This document shows positions 1-8,443 of a stretch of 64,000 nt of DNA, piece after piece. This DNA is from Stutzerimonas xanthomarina DSM 18231 (lineage in GTDB: Bacteria > Pseudomonadota > Gammaproteobacteria > Pseudomonadales > Pseudomonadaceae), in the NCBI RefSeq assembly GCF_900129835.1, contig NZ_FQXA01000004.1, forward strand, positions 462,099 to 526,098, in the 5' to 3' direction. Numbering within the stretch: the stretch's first letter is position 1; each line of letters begins with the position of its first letter. The position numbers and the translations under genes were made by a program. The notes below the pieces were generated by a model. It was given only the letters and a program-made list of their open reading frames with translations, had not been told where the DNA came from and ran no database searches.

Positions 1-1
1 C

Positions 2-1210
2 CTGTGCGAGGCTGAGTTCGTGGCCCGGCTGCACCATGAGCTGGCTGTGCCAGGCACTTGTGGCGCGGGGTACAACAGCTTGCGCTTCGATGATGAGGTG
101 CTGCGCTATAGCCTCTATCGCAACTTCTTCGATCCCTATGCGCGTGAATGGCAGGGCGGCAACAGTCGCTGGGACCTCATTGACCTGATTCGTACCGCCT
201 GTGCATTGCGTCCGGAAGGCATCGTCTGGCCGGAAGAGGAGGGGCGAGTCACCTTGAAGCTGGAGCGGCTCAGTGCGGCTAACGGGCTCGAACACGAGAA
301 TGCTCACGATGCACTGTCAGACGTGCGGGCGACGATTGCGTTGGCTCGCCTGATTCGCGAGCGACAACCGCGTCTTTATGACTATCTCTACAAGCTACGG
401 CGTAAACATGCGGTGATCGAACAGGTCCAACTTCTAAAACCGATGGTGCATATATCGGGTCGGTTTTCCGCGGCACGACATTTTCTATCGGTGGTACTGC
501 CGCTGGCCTGGCATCCTCGTAACCGTAATGCACTGATCGTTTGCGACCTGAATGCCGACTGCACGCCGTTGTGGAAAGAACAGGTCGAGACCATTCGCGA
601 ACGGCTCTATACCCGTCGGGAAGACTTGGGCGAGAAACTTCCGATTCCCTTGAAACTCGTACACATGAACCGCTGCCCCGTGCTGGCACCAATGAGCGTC
701 CTGCGGCCATCGGATATTGTGCGGCTGGGACTGGATATCCAATGTTGCGAGTCGAGAGCGACCGAGTTACGTGGGCGCGAACCGGAGTGGAGCTGGAAGC
801 TTGCCGACATCTACCAAGAGGATGTCTTTACGGGTTCGTCCGATCCGGAGCAGCAATTGTATGACGGCTTTTTCAATGAACGCGACCGGCGCCTGTGCGA
901 GCAGGTACGAGGTACCCCGCCGCTTTCGACAGGCGCCGCACTGCCGTTTGATGACCCGCGCTTGCCAGAGCTGCATTTCCGCTATCGCGCGCGTAACTTT
1001 CCCGAGTGTTTATCACTCGCTGAAGCCGAGCAGTGGCATGCCTTCTGCCAGCAGCGCTTGATGAAAGCCGAGTTCGGCGCTCCGAACACCTTGGAGCAGT
1101 TTGAAAGAACTGTGCAGACTTTGTTGCCCTCAGCTACGCCCGAACAAGCGCGTTTGCTGCAGCAATGGTCAATACATGCTCGCGGCTTGCGTGAGCGTTA
1201 CATGCTGTGA
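2..1210 (+). CDS. sbcB: Exodeoxyribonuclease I (5' end outside window)
   Basis: ExoI degrades single-stranded DNA 3' to 5' and acts in recombination and mismatch repair. The frame is open from base 2, so the start codon and the first acidic exonuclease motif (DYET in E. coli) lie upstream of the window. What remains follows E. coli ExoI throughout: GYNSLRFDDEV, NSRWDL, ALRPEGI, the HENAHDALSDV segment carrying DEDD-type exonuclease residues, PLAWHPRNRNA and NFPE near the C-terminus. It ends at a TGA just before a strong hairpin shared with mvaT. The GTG at 20 is an internal codon, not a start. Confidence 0.95.
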   Translation: MCEAEFVARLHHELAVPGTCGAGYNSLRFDDEVLRYSLYRNFFDPYAREWQGGNSRWDLIDLIRTACALRPEGIVWPEEEGRVTLKLERLSAANGLEHENAHDALSDVRATIALARLIRERQPRLYDYLYKLRRKHAVIEQVQLLKPMVHISGRFSAARHFLSVVLPLAWHPRNRNALIVCDLNADCTPLWKEQVETIRERLYTRREDLGEKLPIPLKLVHMNRCPVLAPMSVLRPSDIVRLGLDIQCCESRATELRGREPEWSWKLADIYQEDVFTGSSDPEQQLYDGFFNERDRRLCEQVRGTPPLSTGAALPFDDPRLPELHFRYRARNFPECLSLAEAEQWHAFCQQRLMKAEFGAPNTLEQFERTVQTLLPSATPEQARLLQQWSIHARGLRERYML

Positions 1211-1231
1211 AGATGCCTGGTCAGAGAACAA

Positions 1232-1272
1232 AAAAGCCATCTGAAGCAGCATGACTGCGTCAGATGGCTTTT
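1232..1272. terminator. Bidirectional terminator between sbcB and mvaT
   Basis: A 13-bp perfect stem (arms 1232-1244 and 1260-1272, core GCCATCTGA/TCAGATGGC) with a 15-nt loop carries A-runs on the left arm and T-runs on the right. It can therefore end transcription of the convergent sbcB and mvaT genes. Confidence 0.85.
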
Positions 1273-1289
1273 GGGTACGGCGTTGAAAC

Positions 1290-1667
1290 TTAGCCCAACA
1301 AGGTGGCCCAGCTTTCAACCTCGTCGGAACCCCATTGTGCTTTCCATTCTTTCAACGTTTTGTGATTGCCACCTTTGGTTTCAATCACTTCACCGTTGTG
1401 AGGGTTCTTGTACTGCTTGACGCGACGGGCGCGCTTGGTCGCGGTAGGTGCTTTGGATGCACGCAGCGGCTTGTTGCTGCGGGCATCGGGGTCGAGCAGA
1501 GCGATAATGTCGCGAAGAGACTTCTGATATTCGCCCATCAGTTCGCGCAGTTTGCCTTCAAACTCGAGTTCCTTTTTCAGCTTGTCATCTGCTGACAAGG
1601 ATTTCAGGCGCTCCTGTAGTTCCTTGATAGCTTCCTCAGTGGCGCGGTATTCATTGATCAGCGACAT
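1290..1667 (-). CDS. mvaT: H-NS-like xenogeneic silencer MvaT
   Basis: A 124-aa protein, the usual MvaT length in pseudomonads. MvaT family proteins coat AT-rich DNA, often horizontally acquired, and silence it. Residues 1-60 are charged and heptad-like, matching the family's oligomerisation coiled coil. The C-terminal half holds the DNA-binding segment with KNPHNGE and ETKGGNHKTLKEW, the GGN being the minor-groove element of MvaT. The ATG at 1667 was chosen over an upstream in-frame start because AAGGAAG sits just before it and the MSLINEY start is family-typical. A sigma-70-like promoter lies at 1707-1735. Confidence 0.95.
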   Translation of the reverse strand: MSLINEYRATEEAIKELQERLKSLSADDKLKKELEFEGKLRELMGEYQKSLRDIIALLDPDARSNKPLRASKAPTATKRARRVKQYKNPHNGEVIETKGGNHKTLKEWKAQWGSDEVESWATLLG

Positions 1668-2113
1668 GTCACTTCCTTGGTATAGGTTTGAACGCAAGTG
1701 ACCGCAATCATAGACAGCTGCTGCGGACAAGTAAATGTTGGTTTGGGTAAAGTTTGCTCACTTTGTTTCATCTTTTGTGTATGGCGCGAGGTGCACTAGT
1801 TAAATCTGGCATCGGTGAAGTAGTGCACATAAACAAAGGTTGCGTCGGGCCACGTCACGCTTATTTACCCCGCCCGGGTGTTTGGAATCCTCTTCAGTGT
1901 TGCGTTCCTCCGCCCGCTGAGCAGCGCCAGGCAACTTATCCCTTCGGTTATTGCGGTTTAATCATGATCTTCGTGCAATCGAATGATTCATCCTGACCTG
2001 AGAGTAGCAACAGCACAGGGCATGCTGTGGTACGGGTTGAATAATATGGTGGCAGTTTTCTTCGCTGAGCTAGAATGCCGCATCTTTATGGGTAAGCCGG
2101 AGTTAACTTAAAA
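1668..2113. other. Divergent intergenic region mvaT-purU
   Basis: These 446 bp lie between divergent mvaT and purU. The mvaT promoter is the only site I can defend. One 80-codon frame on the plus strand (1754-1996) has a TTG start, no Shine-Dalgarno sequence and no recognisable content. I see no hairpin or RNA gene. The stretch near 1735-1800 is more AT-rich than its surroundings, which would suit MvaT autoregulation, but that is inference. Confidence 0.4.
1707..1735 (-). promoter_or_regulatory. Probable sigma-70 promoter of mvaT
   Basis: Read on the minus strand, TTTACT (1735-1730) and TATGAT (1712-1707) are separated by exactly 17 nt. The -10 matches the consensus at 5 of 6 bases and the -35 at 4 of 6. 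The start site would fall about 35 nt before the mvaT ATG. Confidence 0.55.
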
Positions 2114-2965
2114 ATGCGCACTTTCAGGCTGGTTATCGCCTGTCCCGACGGCGTCGGCATTGTGGCCAAGGTCGGCAATTTCCTGGCGACCTACAATGGC
2201 TGGATCACCGAAGCCAATCACCATTCCGATCATCAGAGCGGCTGGTTCTTCATGCGACATGAGATCCGGGCCGACTCTCTGCCTTTTGATCTCGATGGCT
2301 TTCGCCAAGCGTTTGCGCCAATCGCGCGCGAGTTTTCCATGGAATGGCGCATCACCGACTCTGCCCAGCGCAAGCGGGTAGTACTGATGGCCAGCCGCGA
2401 GTCGCACTGCCTCGCCGATCTGTTGCATCGTTGGCACAGCGGGGAACTGGATTGCGACATTCCTTGTGTAATCTCCAACCACGACGATCTGCGCAGCATG
2501 GTCGAGTGGCATGGCATTCCGTATTTCCATGTGCCCGTCCAGCCGGGACGCAAGGAAGAGGCTTTTGCCGAAGTGTCGCGCCTGGTTCGCGAGCAGCGGG
2601 CCGACGCGATCGTATTGGCGCGCTACATGCAAATTCTGCCGGCTGAGCTCTGCGAGGAATATGCGCAACGGGTGATTAACATCCATCACAGCTTTCTGCC
2701 GTCGTTCGTCGGTGCAAAGCCCTACCATCAGGCCTCGCTGCGGGGGGTCAAACTCATTGGTGCGACCTGCCACTATGTAACCGAAGAGCTCGATGCCGGG
2801 CCGATCATCGAGCAGGACGTGGTGCGCGTCAGCCACAGAGACAGCATCGAGGACATGGTTCGGCTGGGCAAGGACGTGGAAAAGATGGTGTTGTCCCGTG
2901 GTTTGCGCTATCACCTGGAAGAGAGAGTGCTGGTGCATAGCAACAAGACACTGGTATTCAACTGA
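2114..2965 (+). CDS. purU: Formyltetrahydrofolate deformylase
   Basis: PurU hydrolyses 10-formyl-THF to THF and formate, balancing one-carbon pools and supplying formate for purine synthesis. The 283-aa protein has an N-terminal ACT domain (about 1-80) and a formyltransferase-fold domain. The catalytic motif NIHHSFLPSF is near residue 188, with the Asp of AGPIIEQD near 228. Length and domain order match the family. The ATG at 2114 is the only sensible start, since the MRTFRLVIACPD N-terminus enters the ACT domain directly. Pseudomonads often carry several purU copies; this one stands alone. Confidence 0.95.
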   Translation: MRTFRLVIACPDGVGIVAKVGNFLATYNGWITEANHHSDHQSGWFFMRHEIRADSLPFDLDGFRQAFAPIAREFSMEWRITDSAQRKRVVLMASRESHCLADLLHRWHSGELDCDIPCVISNHDDLRSMVEWHGIPYFHVPVQPGRKEEAFAEVSRLVREQRADAIVLARYMQILPAELCEEYAQRVINIHHSFLPSFVGAKPYHQASLRGVKLIGATCHYVTEELDAGPIIEQDVVRVSHRDSIEDMVRLGKDVEKMVLSRGLRYHLEERVLVHSNKTLVFN

Positions 2966-2992
2966 TCCATCGCTATCGGCGCGGGAGGTGAA

Positions 2993-3220
2993 ATGACCAA
3001 CCCACTGGACAAGGCTGGCGCGAAAGCGCCACCGATCATCGGAAGCGGTTGTACTCAACGTTACGATCCGGATCGGCTGGGGCCAGAGTTGGGCACTGAC
3101 TTTCCAGGTGCTGAAGTGCTCTGGAAACGTTACCTTGATGCGTTCGATAACATTGTCGACGACAGCATAAGTAGCGATGTCGTCAATGCTCAAGCCAGCA
3201 GCGCGAGACCGGCTGACTGA
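2993..3220 (+). CDS. Hypothetical 75-aa protein
   Basis: I do not recognise this gene. The start is well supported by GGGAGGTGAA immediately before the ATG. The protein is soluble and mildly acidic, with no signal peptide or membrane segment. It opens with MTNPLDKAG, has a single Cys (SGCTQRYDP) and an amphipathic stretch around EVLWKRYLDAFDNIVDD, then an Ala/Ser-rich tail. It sits 27 nt after purU and 38 nt before the HerA-like gene, so it is probably co-transcribed with one or both. It could be a genuine small protein or a decayed remnant; codon use looks ordinary. Confidence 0.6.
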   Translation: MTNPLDKAGAKAPPIIGSGCTQRYDPDRLGPELGTDFPGAEVLWKRYLDAFDNIVDDSISSDVVNAQASSARPAD

Positions 3221-3258
3221 CATTGCAGAACAATCCATTGTTCAGTTCGAGGCCTGCG

Positions 3259-4725
3259 ATGAAACAGACAGATTGCCTGTTACTGGGCGCTGACGCGACG
3301 GGCGAGCCCAACGTGCACCCGCTGCATCTGGCCAACCGCCACGGTTTGATCGCCGGCGCCACCGGCACCGGAAAAACCGTGACCTTGCAGCGCCTCGCTG
3401 AGCAGTTCAGCGATGCTGGCGTCGCTGTTTTCGCAGCGGATATCAAAGGCGATTTATGTGGCCTGGGCGCCGCTGGCGACCCGCAAGGAAAGATCACCGA
3501 GCGGATCGCCAGCATGCCCTGGCTCGATCATCGCCCTCAGGCCTATCCGGTGACTTTGTGGGACGTGCACGGTGTGAGCGGTCATCCGCTGAGGACCACG
3601 CTGACAGAGATGGGGCCCTTGTTGCTGGGCAACCTACTGGAGCTGAGCGACAGCCAGCAGGCGGCGCTCTATGCGGCCTTCAAGGTGGCTGATCGCGAAG
3701 CGCTGCTGCTACTCGACCTGAAAGATCTCAAGTCCCTACTTGCTCATCTGAAACAGTATCCGGAGATGCTTGGTGAGGATGCGGCCTTGCTAACGAGCGC
3801 ATCATCCCAGGCGCTGTTACGGCGGCTGGCAACACTGGAGCAACAGGGCGCCGAGGCGCTGTTTGGTGAGCCGGCGCTCGCGCTCGAAGACATTCTGCAG
3901 CCTGCGAGCGACGGGCGCGGACGGATTCATCTACTCGACGCCAGCCAGCTCGTCCATCAGGCCCCCAAAGTCTATGCAACCTTTTTGCTGTGGCTGTTGG
4001 CGGAGTTGTTCGAACAGCTCCCCGAGCGCGGTGATGCCAATCGACCACTGCTCGCGCTGTTCTTCGACGAAGCGCATCTGCTGTTCAACGGCACCCCGAA
4101 AGCTTTGCAGGACAGGTTGCTGCAAGTGGTCAGGCTGATTCGCTCGAAGGGCGTTGGCGTCTATTTCGTCACCCAGAGCCCAACGGATCTGCCGGATGAT
4201 GTGTTGGCTCAGTTGGGCTTGCGCGTGCAGCACGGACTCAGGGCCTACACGGTCAAGGAGCAGAAAGCGTTGCGTGCGGTGGCGGACGGTTTCCGCGCCA
4301 ACCCGGCGTTTTCATCGCTGGACACCTTGTCCGGTCTAGGAACCGGTGAAGCGCTGGTCGGTGGCCTCGAGGACAAAGGTACGCCGGCGATGGCCCAGCG
4401 TGTTGCCGTCGCACCCCCTCAGTCGCGCATCGGGCCGCTAACCGAGCGCGAGAGACAGGACCTGATCGCCAGTTCGCCGCTGAGAGGCCGTTACGACAGG
4501 CCGGTCGACCGTGAATCTGCTTACGAGATATTGCTCGAGCGGGCCAAGCAAGCTTCCGAGAACCAGCCACAAGCAAAGGCTGCTGCATCAAAAAACGGTG
4601 TGACCGATGCGTTAGGCGATATGGCCGGGCAGGTATTCAAGAGCGCAATGCGCCAGGCTGCGACGCAGTTAGGTCGGCAGTTGGCACGAGGGCTTTTGGG
4701 CTCTTTATTGGGCGGTAAGCGCTGA
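3259..4725 (+). CDS. HerA-like ATPase (DUF853, YjgR family)
   Basis: A 488-aa P-loop ATPase of the HerA/FtsK-like DUF853 family, related to E. coli YjgR, whose cellular role is unsettled. Walker A (GATGTGKT) is at about residues 33-40, a Walker B-like FFDEAHLL near 267, and an arginine-rich sensor region (RLIRSKGVGVYFVTQSP) follows. The C-terminus is basic, ending GSLLGGKR. I chose the ATG at 3259, six bases after CGAGG, because the nucleotide-binding core begins shortly after it. An in-frame TTG at 3223 would add 12 residues but has no good Shine-Dalgarno sequence. Confidence 0.85.
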   Translation: MKQTDCLLLGADATGEPNVHPLHLANRHGLIAGATGTGKTVTLQRLAEQFSDAGVAVFAADIKGDLCGLGAAGDPQGKITERIASMPWLDHRPQAYPVTLWDVHGVSGHPLRTTLTEMGPLLLGNLLELSDSQQAALYAAFKVADREALLLLDLKDLKSLLAHLKQYPEMLGEDAALLTSASSQALLRRLATLEQQGAEALFGEPALALEDILQPASDGRGRIHLLDASQLVHQAPKVYATFLLWLLAELFEQLPERGDANRPLLALFFDEAHLLFNGTPKALQDRLLQVVRLIRSKGVGVYFVTQSPTDLPDDVLAQLGLRVQHGLRAYTVKEQKALRAVADGFRANPAFSSLDTLSGLGTGEALVGGLEDKGTPAMAQRVAVAPPQSRIGPLTERERQDLIASSPLRGRYDRPVDRESAYEILLERAKQASENQPQAKAAASKNGVTDALGDMAGQVFKSAMRQAATQLGRQLARGLLGSLLGGKR

Positions 4726-4790
4726 GCAGAATCAATCAGCTACGGCTGCTTGTTTCTGACGGCTATGCTTGCGGTGCGCATTGCCGCAGT

Positions 4791-5000
4791 TCACCTGGCC
4801 TCTGGGGCTTGTTCTGACAACTCTTTCTCGATCTTCTGCAGCTCGGCCTTGAATACTTGATCATGAACGGTCGGCTTTTTACGCCATGGCTTTCGTTCTG
4901 GATCAGGCTGCGCGGCATAGGTCGTGATTTCACCACCGTAGACAGCTTGGAAACGGTTGGCTTGTTTCTCCAGTTCGGCGCGTAGTTCTTCTTTTGTCAC
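4791..5000 (-). CDS. Conserved small hypothetical protein (69 aa)
   Basis: A GTG start at 5000 with AGAGG about 11 nt upstream opens a 69-aa charged soluble protein. The N-terminus is helical (TKEELRAELEKQANRF), the middle is YGGEITTYAA and a KPWRKKPTVHDQVF block, and the C-terminus is a second acidic helix. It has no Cys, no membrane segment and no domain I can name. The two amphipathic helices could form a coiled coil. It is a single gene converging on the HerA-like gene and lying upstream of the algA terminator. Function unknown. Confidence 0.65.
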   Translation of the reverse strand: MTKEELRAELEKQANRFQAVYGGEITTYAAQPDPERKPWRKKPTVHDQVFKAELQKIEKELSEQAPEAR

Positions 5001-5379
5001 GTCTTGTGTTGCCTCTTTATTAAAGTTTATTTTCAGCGCGGCGCGCTAAGGGGCGCGAGCTTCTGGGCTTGAAATGAGGCCCGGCTCGAATTGGGTGCGT
5101 ATGCGATAGGGGAGACAGTACTGCAAGCGGCCTGGGCTAAACAAGTGTGACGTTAAAACTGTATTCAGCCCGGTAGTTAAGTGCGATGTAGCTCGTATGA
5201 AATCTGACTGCGCGAGTTATTGAAAAAGGAAAGCCCCAGCTTGAGCTGTAACGAAAAATTTTCTGACCAGGCTCTGGCTGGCGCAAACAAGCGGGTTCAG
5301 CAGTTCTAGCCGCCGTAAAACAACCGTTAATAAAAAAACCGCGCCTGATCCGGCGCGGTTTTTTGGCCATATCTGATTT
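5001..5379. other. Intergenic region with algA terminator
   Basis: These 379 bp lie between the start of the 69-aa gene and the stop of algA. Apart from the terminator at 5333-5364 and the presumed promoter of the small gene near 5020-5080, I see no gene, RNA or repeat. Overlapping minus-strand frames run through the terminator and are not credible. Confidence 0.5.
5333..5364 (-). terminator. Rho-independent terminator of algA
   Basis: Inverted repeat AAAACCGCGCC/GGCGCGGTTTT around a 5-nt loop, with A-runs on the left and T-runs on the right. It lies 16 nt beyond the algA stop on the minus strand and could work in both directions. Confidence 0.85.
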
Positions 5380-6825
5380 TTAGCGAGCCGATTGGCTGGC
5401 CACGTCATTTGGCGCGCGGCCATAGACGTCGTCCAGCCGCTCGATATCATCCTCGCCCAGATAGCTACCCGACTGGACTTCGATAATTTCCAGCGGAATT
5501 TTGCCAGGGTTGGCCAAGCGGTGAATGGACGTCACCGGAATGTAGGTGGACTGGTTCTCGGTGAGCAGGAACGTCTTGTCATTGCAGGTCACCTGGGCAG
5601 TGCCGGAAACGACGATCCAATGCTCGGCGCGATGATGGTGCATCTGCAACGACAGCTGGGCGCCCGGGTTGACGCAGATCCGCTTGACCTGGAAGCGGCC
5701 GCCCATATCGACCGAGTCGTACCAGCCCCAGGGGCGATAGACAGCGCAGTGATTCTGCGTTTCGGAGCGCTTCATGGCGTCGAGCTTGTTCACCAGCTTC
5801 TTGACGTCCTGGACCTTGTCCTTATGGGCGATCATGGTGGCGTCCTTGGTCTCGACCACTACGATATTATCCAGGCCAACCACGGTGACCAGCTTGCCGT
5901 TACCGTGCACGAGACAGTTGCGGCTGTCTTCGACAATCACGTCGCCGCGGGTCACGTTACCGTTTTCGTCCTTTTCAAGAACATCCCAAAGCGATGACCA
6001 GGAGCCCACATCGCTCCAGCCTGCCGACATCGGCACGACGCATGCCAGTTCGGTTTTTTCCATCACGGCATAGTCGATCGAATTGTCCGGGCAGCAGGCA
6101 AAGGTGGCTGGATCGATCAGCAGTTCTTCGCCATTCTTGATGCTGCGCTCCAGCGCCACCCAGCAGGTGTCGTAGATGTCCGGGTCGTGCTTCTTCAGCT
6201 CGTCAAGGAACACACTGGCACGGAACAGGAACATGCCACTGTTCCAGTAGTAGTCACCGGAGTCGACGTATTCCTGAGCGCGCACCTCGTCCGGCTTTTC
6301 GACGAACTGGGTGACGCGGTTGACGCCTTCTGGCAGCCCGTTGCGCCCCTGGTGATCGCACTTGATGTAACCGTAGCCAGTTTCCGGGCTGGTGGCTGGA
6401 ATGCCGAACAGGACCATTCCGCCGTTTTCGGCTGCATTGGTGGCCAGGGCGAGAGAGCGTTGGAACGCTTTGTGGTCTTCGATGACGTGGTCGGCCGGCA
6501 GCACCAGCAGCAGCTCGTCACGCTCATCGGCAAGCAACTTCATCGCGGCGATGGCAATCGCCGGCGCGGTATTACGGCCGAAGGGTTCGAGCATGAGGCC
6601 TTGGGTTTGAAGCTTTCGTGCGGCCAGCTGCTCTTTAACGATGAACCGGTGCTCCTTGTTGCAGACCAGCAGCGGCGCTTGCATGCCTTCAAAGGCCAGG
6701 CGCTCAATGGTTTGCTGGAACAGTGTTTGCTCGGCCGTCAGGGCGAGGAACTGCTTGGGAAAGGCCTTGCGCGAAAGAGGCCAAAGCCGGGAACCGCTGC
6801 CGCCTGAGAGGATGACCGGAATCAT
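5380..6825 (-). CDS. algA: Mannose-1-phosphate guanylyltransferase / mannose-6-phosphate isomerase
   Basis: A bifunctional enzyme of the AlgA/ManC/WbpW family. It interconverts fructose-6-P and mannose-6-P and makes GDP-mannose for alginate or other polysaccharides. The 481 aa equal P. aeruginosa AlgA. The N-terminal nucleotidyltransferase begins MIPVILSGGSGSRLWPLSRK. The C-terminal type II isomerase cupin carries QMHHHRAEHW near residue 392. The ATG at 6825 is preceded by AGGAG; the longer frame upstream has no family support. It stands alone, not at the end of an alginate operon, so manC would be an equally fair name. It has its own terminator and a long upstream region. Confidence 0.93.
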   Translation of the reverse strand: MIPVILSGGSGSRLWPLSRKAFPKQFLALTAEQTLFQQTIERLAFEGMQAPLLVCNKEHRFIVKEQLAARKLQTQGLMLEPFGRNTAPAIAIAAMKLLADERDELLLVLPADHVIEDHKAFQRSLALATNAAENGGMVLFGIPATSPETGYGYIKCDHQGRNGLPEGVNRVTQFVEKPDEVRAQEYVDSGDYYWNSGMFLFRASVFLDELKKHDPDIYDTCWVALERSIKNGEELLIDPATFACCPDNSIDYAVMEKTELACVVPMSAGWSDVGSWSSLWDVLEKDENGNVTRGDVIVEDSRNCLVHGNGKLVTVVGLDNIVVVETKDATMIAHKDKVQDVKKLVNKLDAMKRSETQNHCAVYRPWGWYDSVDMGGRFQVKRICVNPGAQLSLQMHHHRAEHWIVVSGTAQVTCNDKTFLLTENQSTYIPVTSIHRLANPGKIPLEIIEVQSGSYLGEDDIERLDDVYGRAPNDVASQSAR

Positions 6826-7532
6826 GTTGTTTCTCCTGAATCGTTGAGAAGGGGAAGTTCTTCTTGTCCATGTGGGCGGCCAGATGTCTGTGCTCGCCAT
6901 GCGCTTCTTGGTCGGGCCTTCAGGTGCCGCGTGCCGTCAAGTTCCGTTTTCCAACAGGAAAACTGCTTTCGGGGCGAACTGCGTGCTCCGAGCCTGAATG
7001 TGGGGGGTGCTGTCTGATAGTCGATGGGCGCCGCACTTGCTAATGCAGAGCGGATAGCGGATTCGAAGCGGGCGCCTGCAAGGCTTTCATCAATCTTGAA
7101 AAGGCCGGGAGCCGTGCTGCTCTGCTGTGGGCCAGCTGCCCGAAATTGGCGCGCTTGACAGTCTCGCCTAAGCACTGACACCGTGCCGATCCAGCCCGTC
7201 TGTCCTCTGTCGGACATGCCGGACGTCACTAAAAGTGTGTCCTGGCTGACAAGCCGAATGCATTGTTTTGAATTCCACTGCACGTTCATGTGCGACGTCC
7301 CTTTCCGTCTGGAAATGCCGGTACGCGCTTATGATTGCAGGTGCCTTCGGATAGTTCCCCGTACGCCTGCCGTCGATCGGGGAGTTTTTGACGGGCATCG
7401 AAAAAGTGACAGTCCGCTGGCGCAGGAGGCCTTTATCCTCGGCAGGTTCCAGGTCCGTGGTGCACCAGCGGCAGTGTTTTTTGCGGGAGATGTGACTCCT
7501 CCAGCGTTAAGAACGAGGGGGTGGCGCTGCTT
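6826..7532. other. 707-bp gene-free stretch upstream of algA
   Basis: The stretch lies between algA (start 6825) and yaaA (stop 7533), both on the minus strand. The longest open frames (155 codons on the minus strand from 7289, 119 on the plus strand from 7183) have no recognisable content and conflict with each other. A perfect small hairpin occurs at 6946-6963. The length suggests a long regulatory leader for algA or a decayed gene. I cannot place a promoter with confidence. Confidence 0.5.
6946..6963 (-). other. Small perfect hairpin in the algA upstream region
   Basis: GTTTTCC (6946-6952), a 4-nt loop AACA, then GGAAAAC (6957-6963): a 7-bp perfect stem about 120 nt before the algA start. 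If the leader is transcribed it would form an RNA hairpin. Function unknown. Confidence 0.4.
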
Positions 7533-8309
7533 TCAGTCCTGAGCGTCTCGTAAAAAGACCAAGTGGTCAGGGGTCGAGCTGTCAGGGCAATAACGATAGC
7601 CGTCGTAATCAAAGACTTTCAGCTGCTCAGGATCCTGGACGCGTTCCTTGATGACGAAGCGGCTCATCAGGCCCCGGGCTTTCTTTGCGTAGAAGCTGAT
7701 GATCTTGTATTGGCCGTTCTTCATATCCTTGAAGTCAACGTCGATCACCCGGGCATTCAGCGCCTTGCGTTTCACAGCACTGAAGTATTCTTTTGATGCC
7801 AGGTTGAGCAGTACGTCGTCACCCTGCGCCGCCAGTGCTTCGTTGAGCCACTCGCTTATCCGTTCGCCCCAGAAAGCGTAAAGATCCTTGCCGCGTGGAT
7901 TGGCCAGCTTTGTGCCCATTTCCAGACGATAGGGCTGCATCAGATCCAGTGGTCGCAGCACGCCATAGAGCCCGGACAGCATACGCAGGTGGTGCTGGGC
8001 GAAATCGAGATCTTCTTCGGTGAGGTCATTGGCGTTCAGTCCAGTGTAGACGTCGCCCTTGAACGCAAGCAGCGCCTGCTTGGCGTTACCCGGCGTAAAG
8101 TCTGAATCCCAGCTGCCATAGCGAGCGACGTTGAGCGCCGCGAGCTTATCGGACAGGTGCATCAGTTCGCTGATCTGTTGAGGCGACATATCGCGCAGTT
8201 GACTGATCAGCGCCTGCGCGTGATCCAAATGTTCGGGCTGGGTGAAACGTTGGGTTGTGGGTGGGGTGTCGTAATCCAGTGTCTTGGCTGGGGAAATCAC
8301 CATCAGCAT
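7533..8309 (-). CDS. yaaA: Peroxide stress protein YaaA (DUF328)
   Basis: YaaA-family proteins lower free intracellular iron and limit oxidative DNA damage during peroxide stress in E. coli. The 258 aa are the normal length. The family N-terminus [13 protein letters not shown] is present, followed by [30 protein letters not shown] and the C-terminal FDYDGYRYC block. AAAGGAG stands 8-9 nt before the ATG at 8309. It is a single gene with dmeF divergent upstream, about 130 bp away. I saw no clear OxyR site by eye. Confidence 0.93.
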   Translation of the reverse strand: MLMVISPAKTLDYDTPPTTQRFTQPEHLDHAQALISQLRDMSPQQISELMHLSDKLAALNVARYGSWDSDFTPGNAKQALLAFKGDVYTGLNANDLTEEDLDFAQHHLRMLSGLYGVLRPLDLMQPYRLEMGTKLANPRGKDLYAFWGERISEWLNEALAAQGDDVLLNLASKEYFSAVKRKALNARVIDVDFKDMKNGQYKIISFYAKKARGLMSRFVIKERVQDPEQLKVFDYDGYRYCPDSSTPDHLVFLRDAQD

Positions 8310-8443
8310 GCAACGGTCTCCTTTGATGTGAGCGGATTCTAGGCGGTATACCCACCGCCGCTCCAGCTATGGCCTCGATTAGGAGTTGACCTTGACTCGG
8401 GGCGAGGGGGCACGCTTTTCTGTGATTTGACGAAGGAGGAAAC

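Noticed and set aside
1754..1996. 80-codon frame between mvaT and purU
   Set aside because: TTG start, no ribosome site, composition unlike neighbouring proteins.
2108..3238. Long minus-strand open frame (about 376 codons) over purU
   Set aside because: It is antisense to a clear purU gene, has no family features, and its His/Gln/Arg-rich composition is typical of a reverse-frame shadow in GC-rich DNA.
6834..6860. GAACTT upstream of algA as an AlgU promoter
   Set aside because: The motif is present on the minus strand (6860-6855), but no TCTGA lies at 16-17 nt, and the start site would fall on the Shine-Dalgarno sequence or start codon.
6822..7542. Two opposed open frames (155 and 119 codons) in the algA upstream region
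   Set aside because: They overlap one another, lack ribosome sites and contain no recognisable motif.
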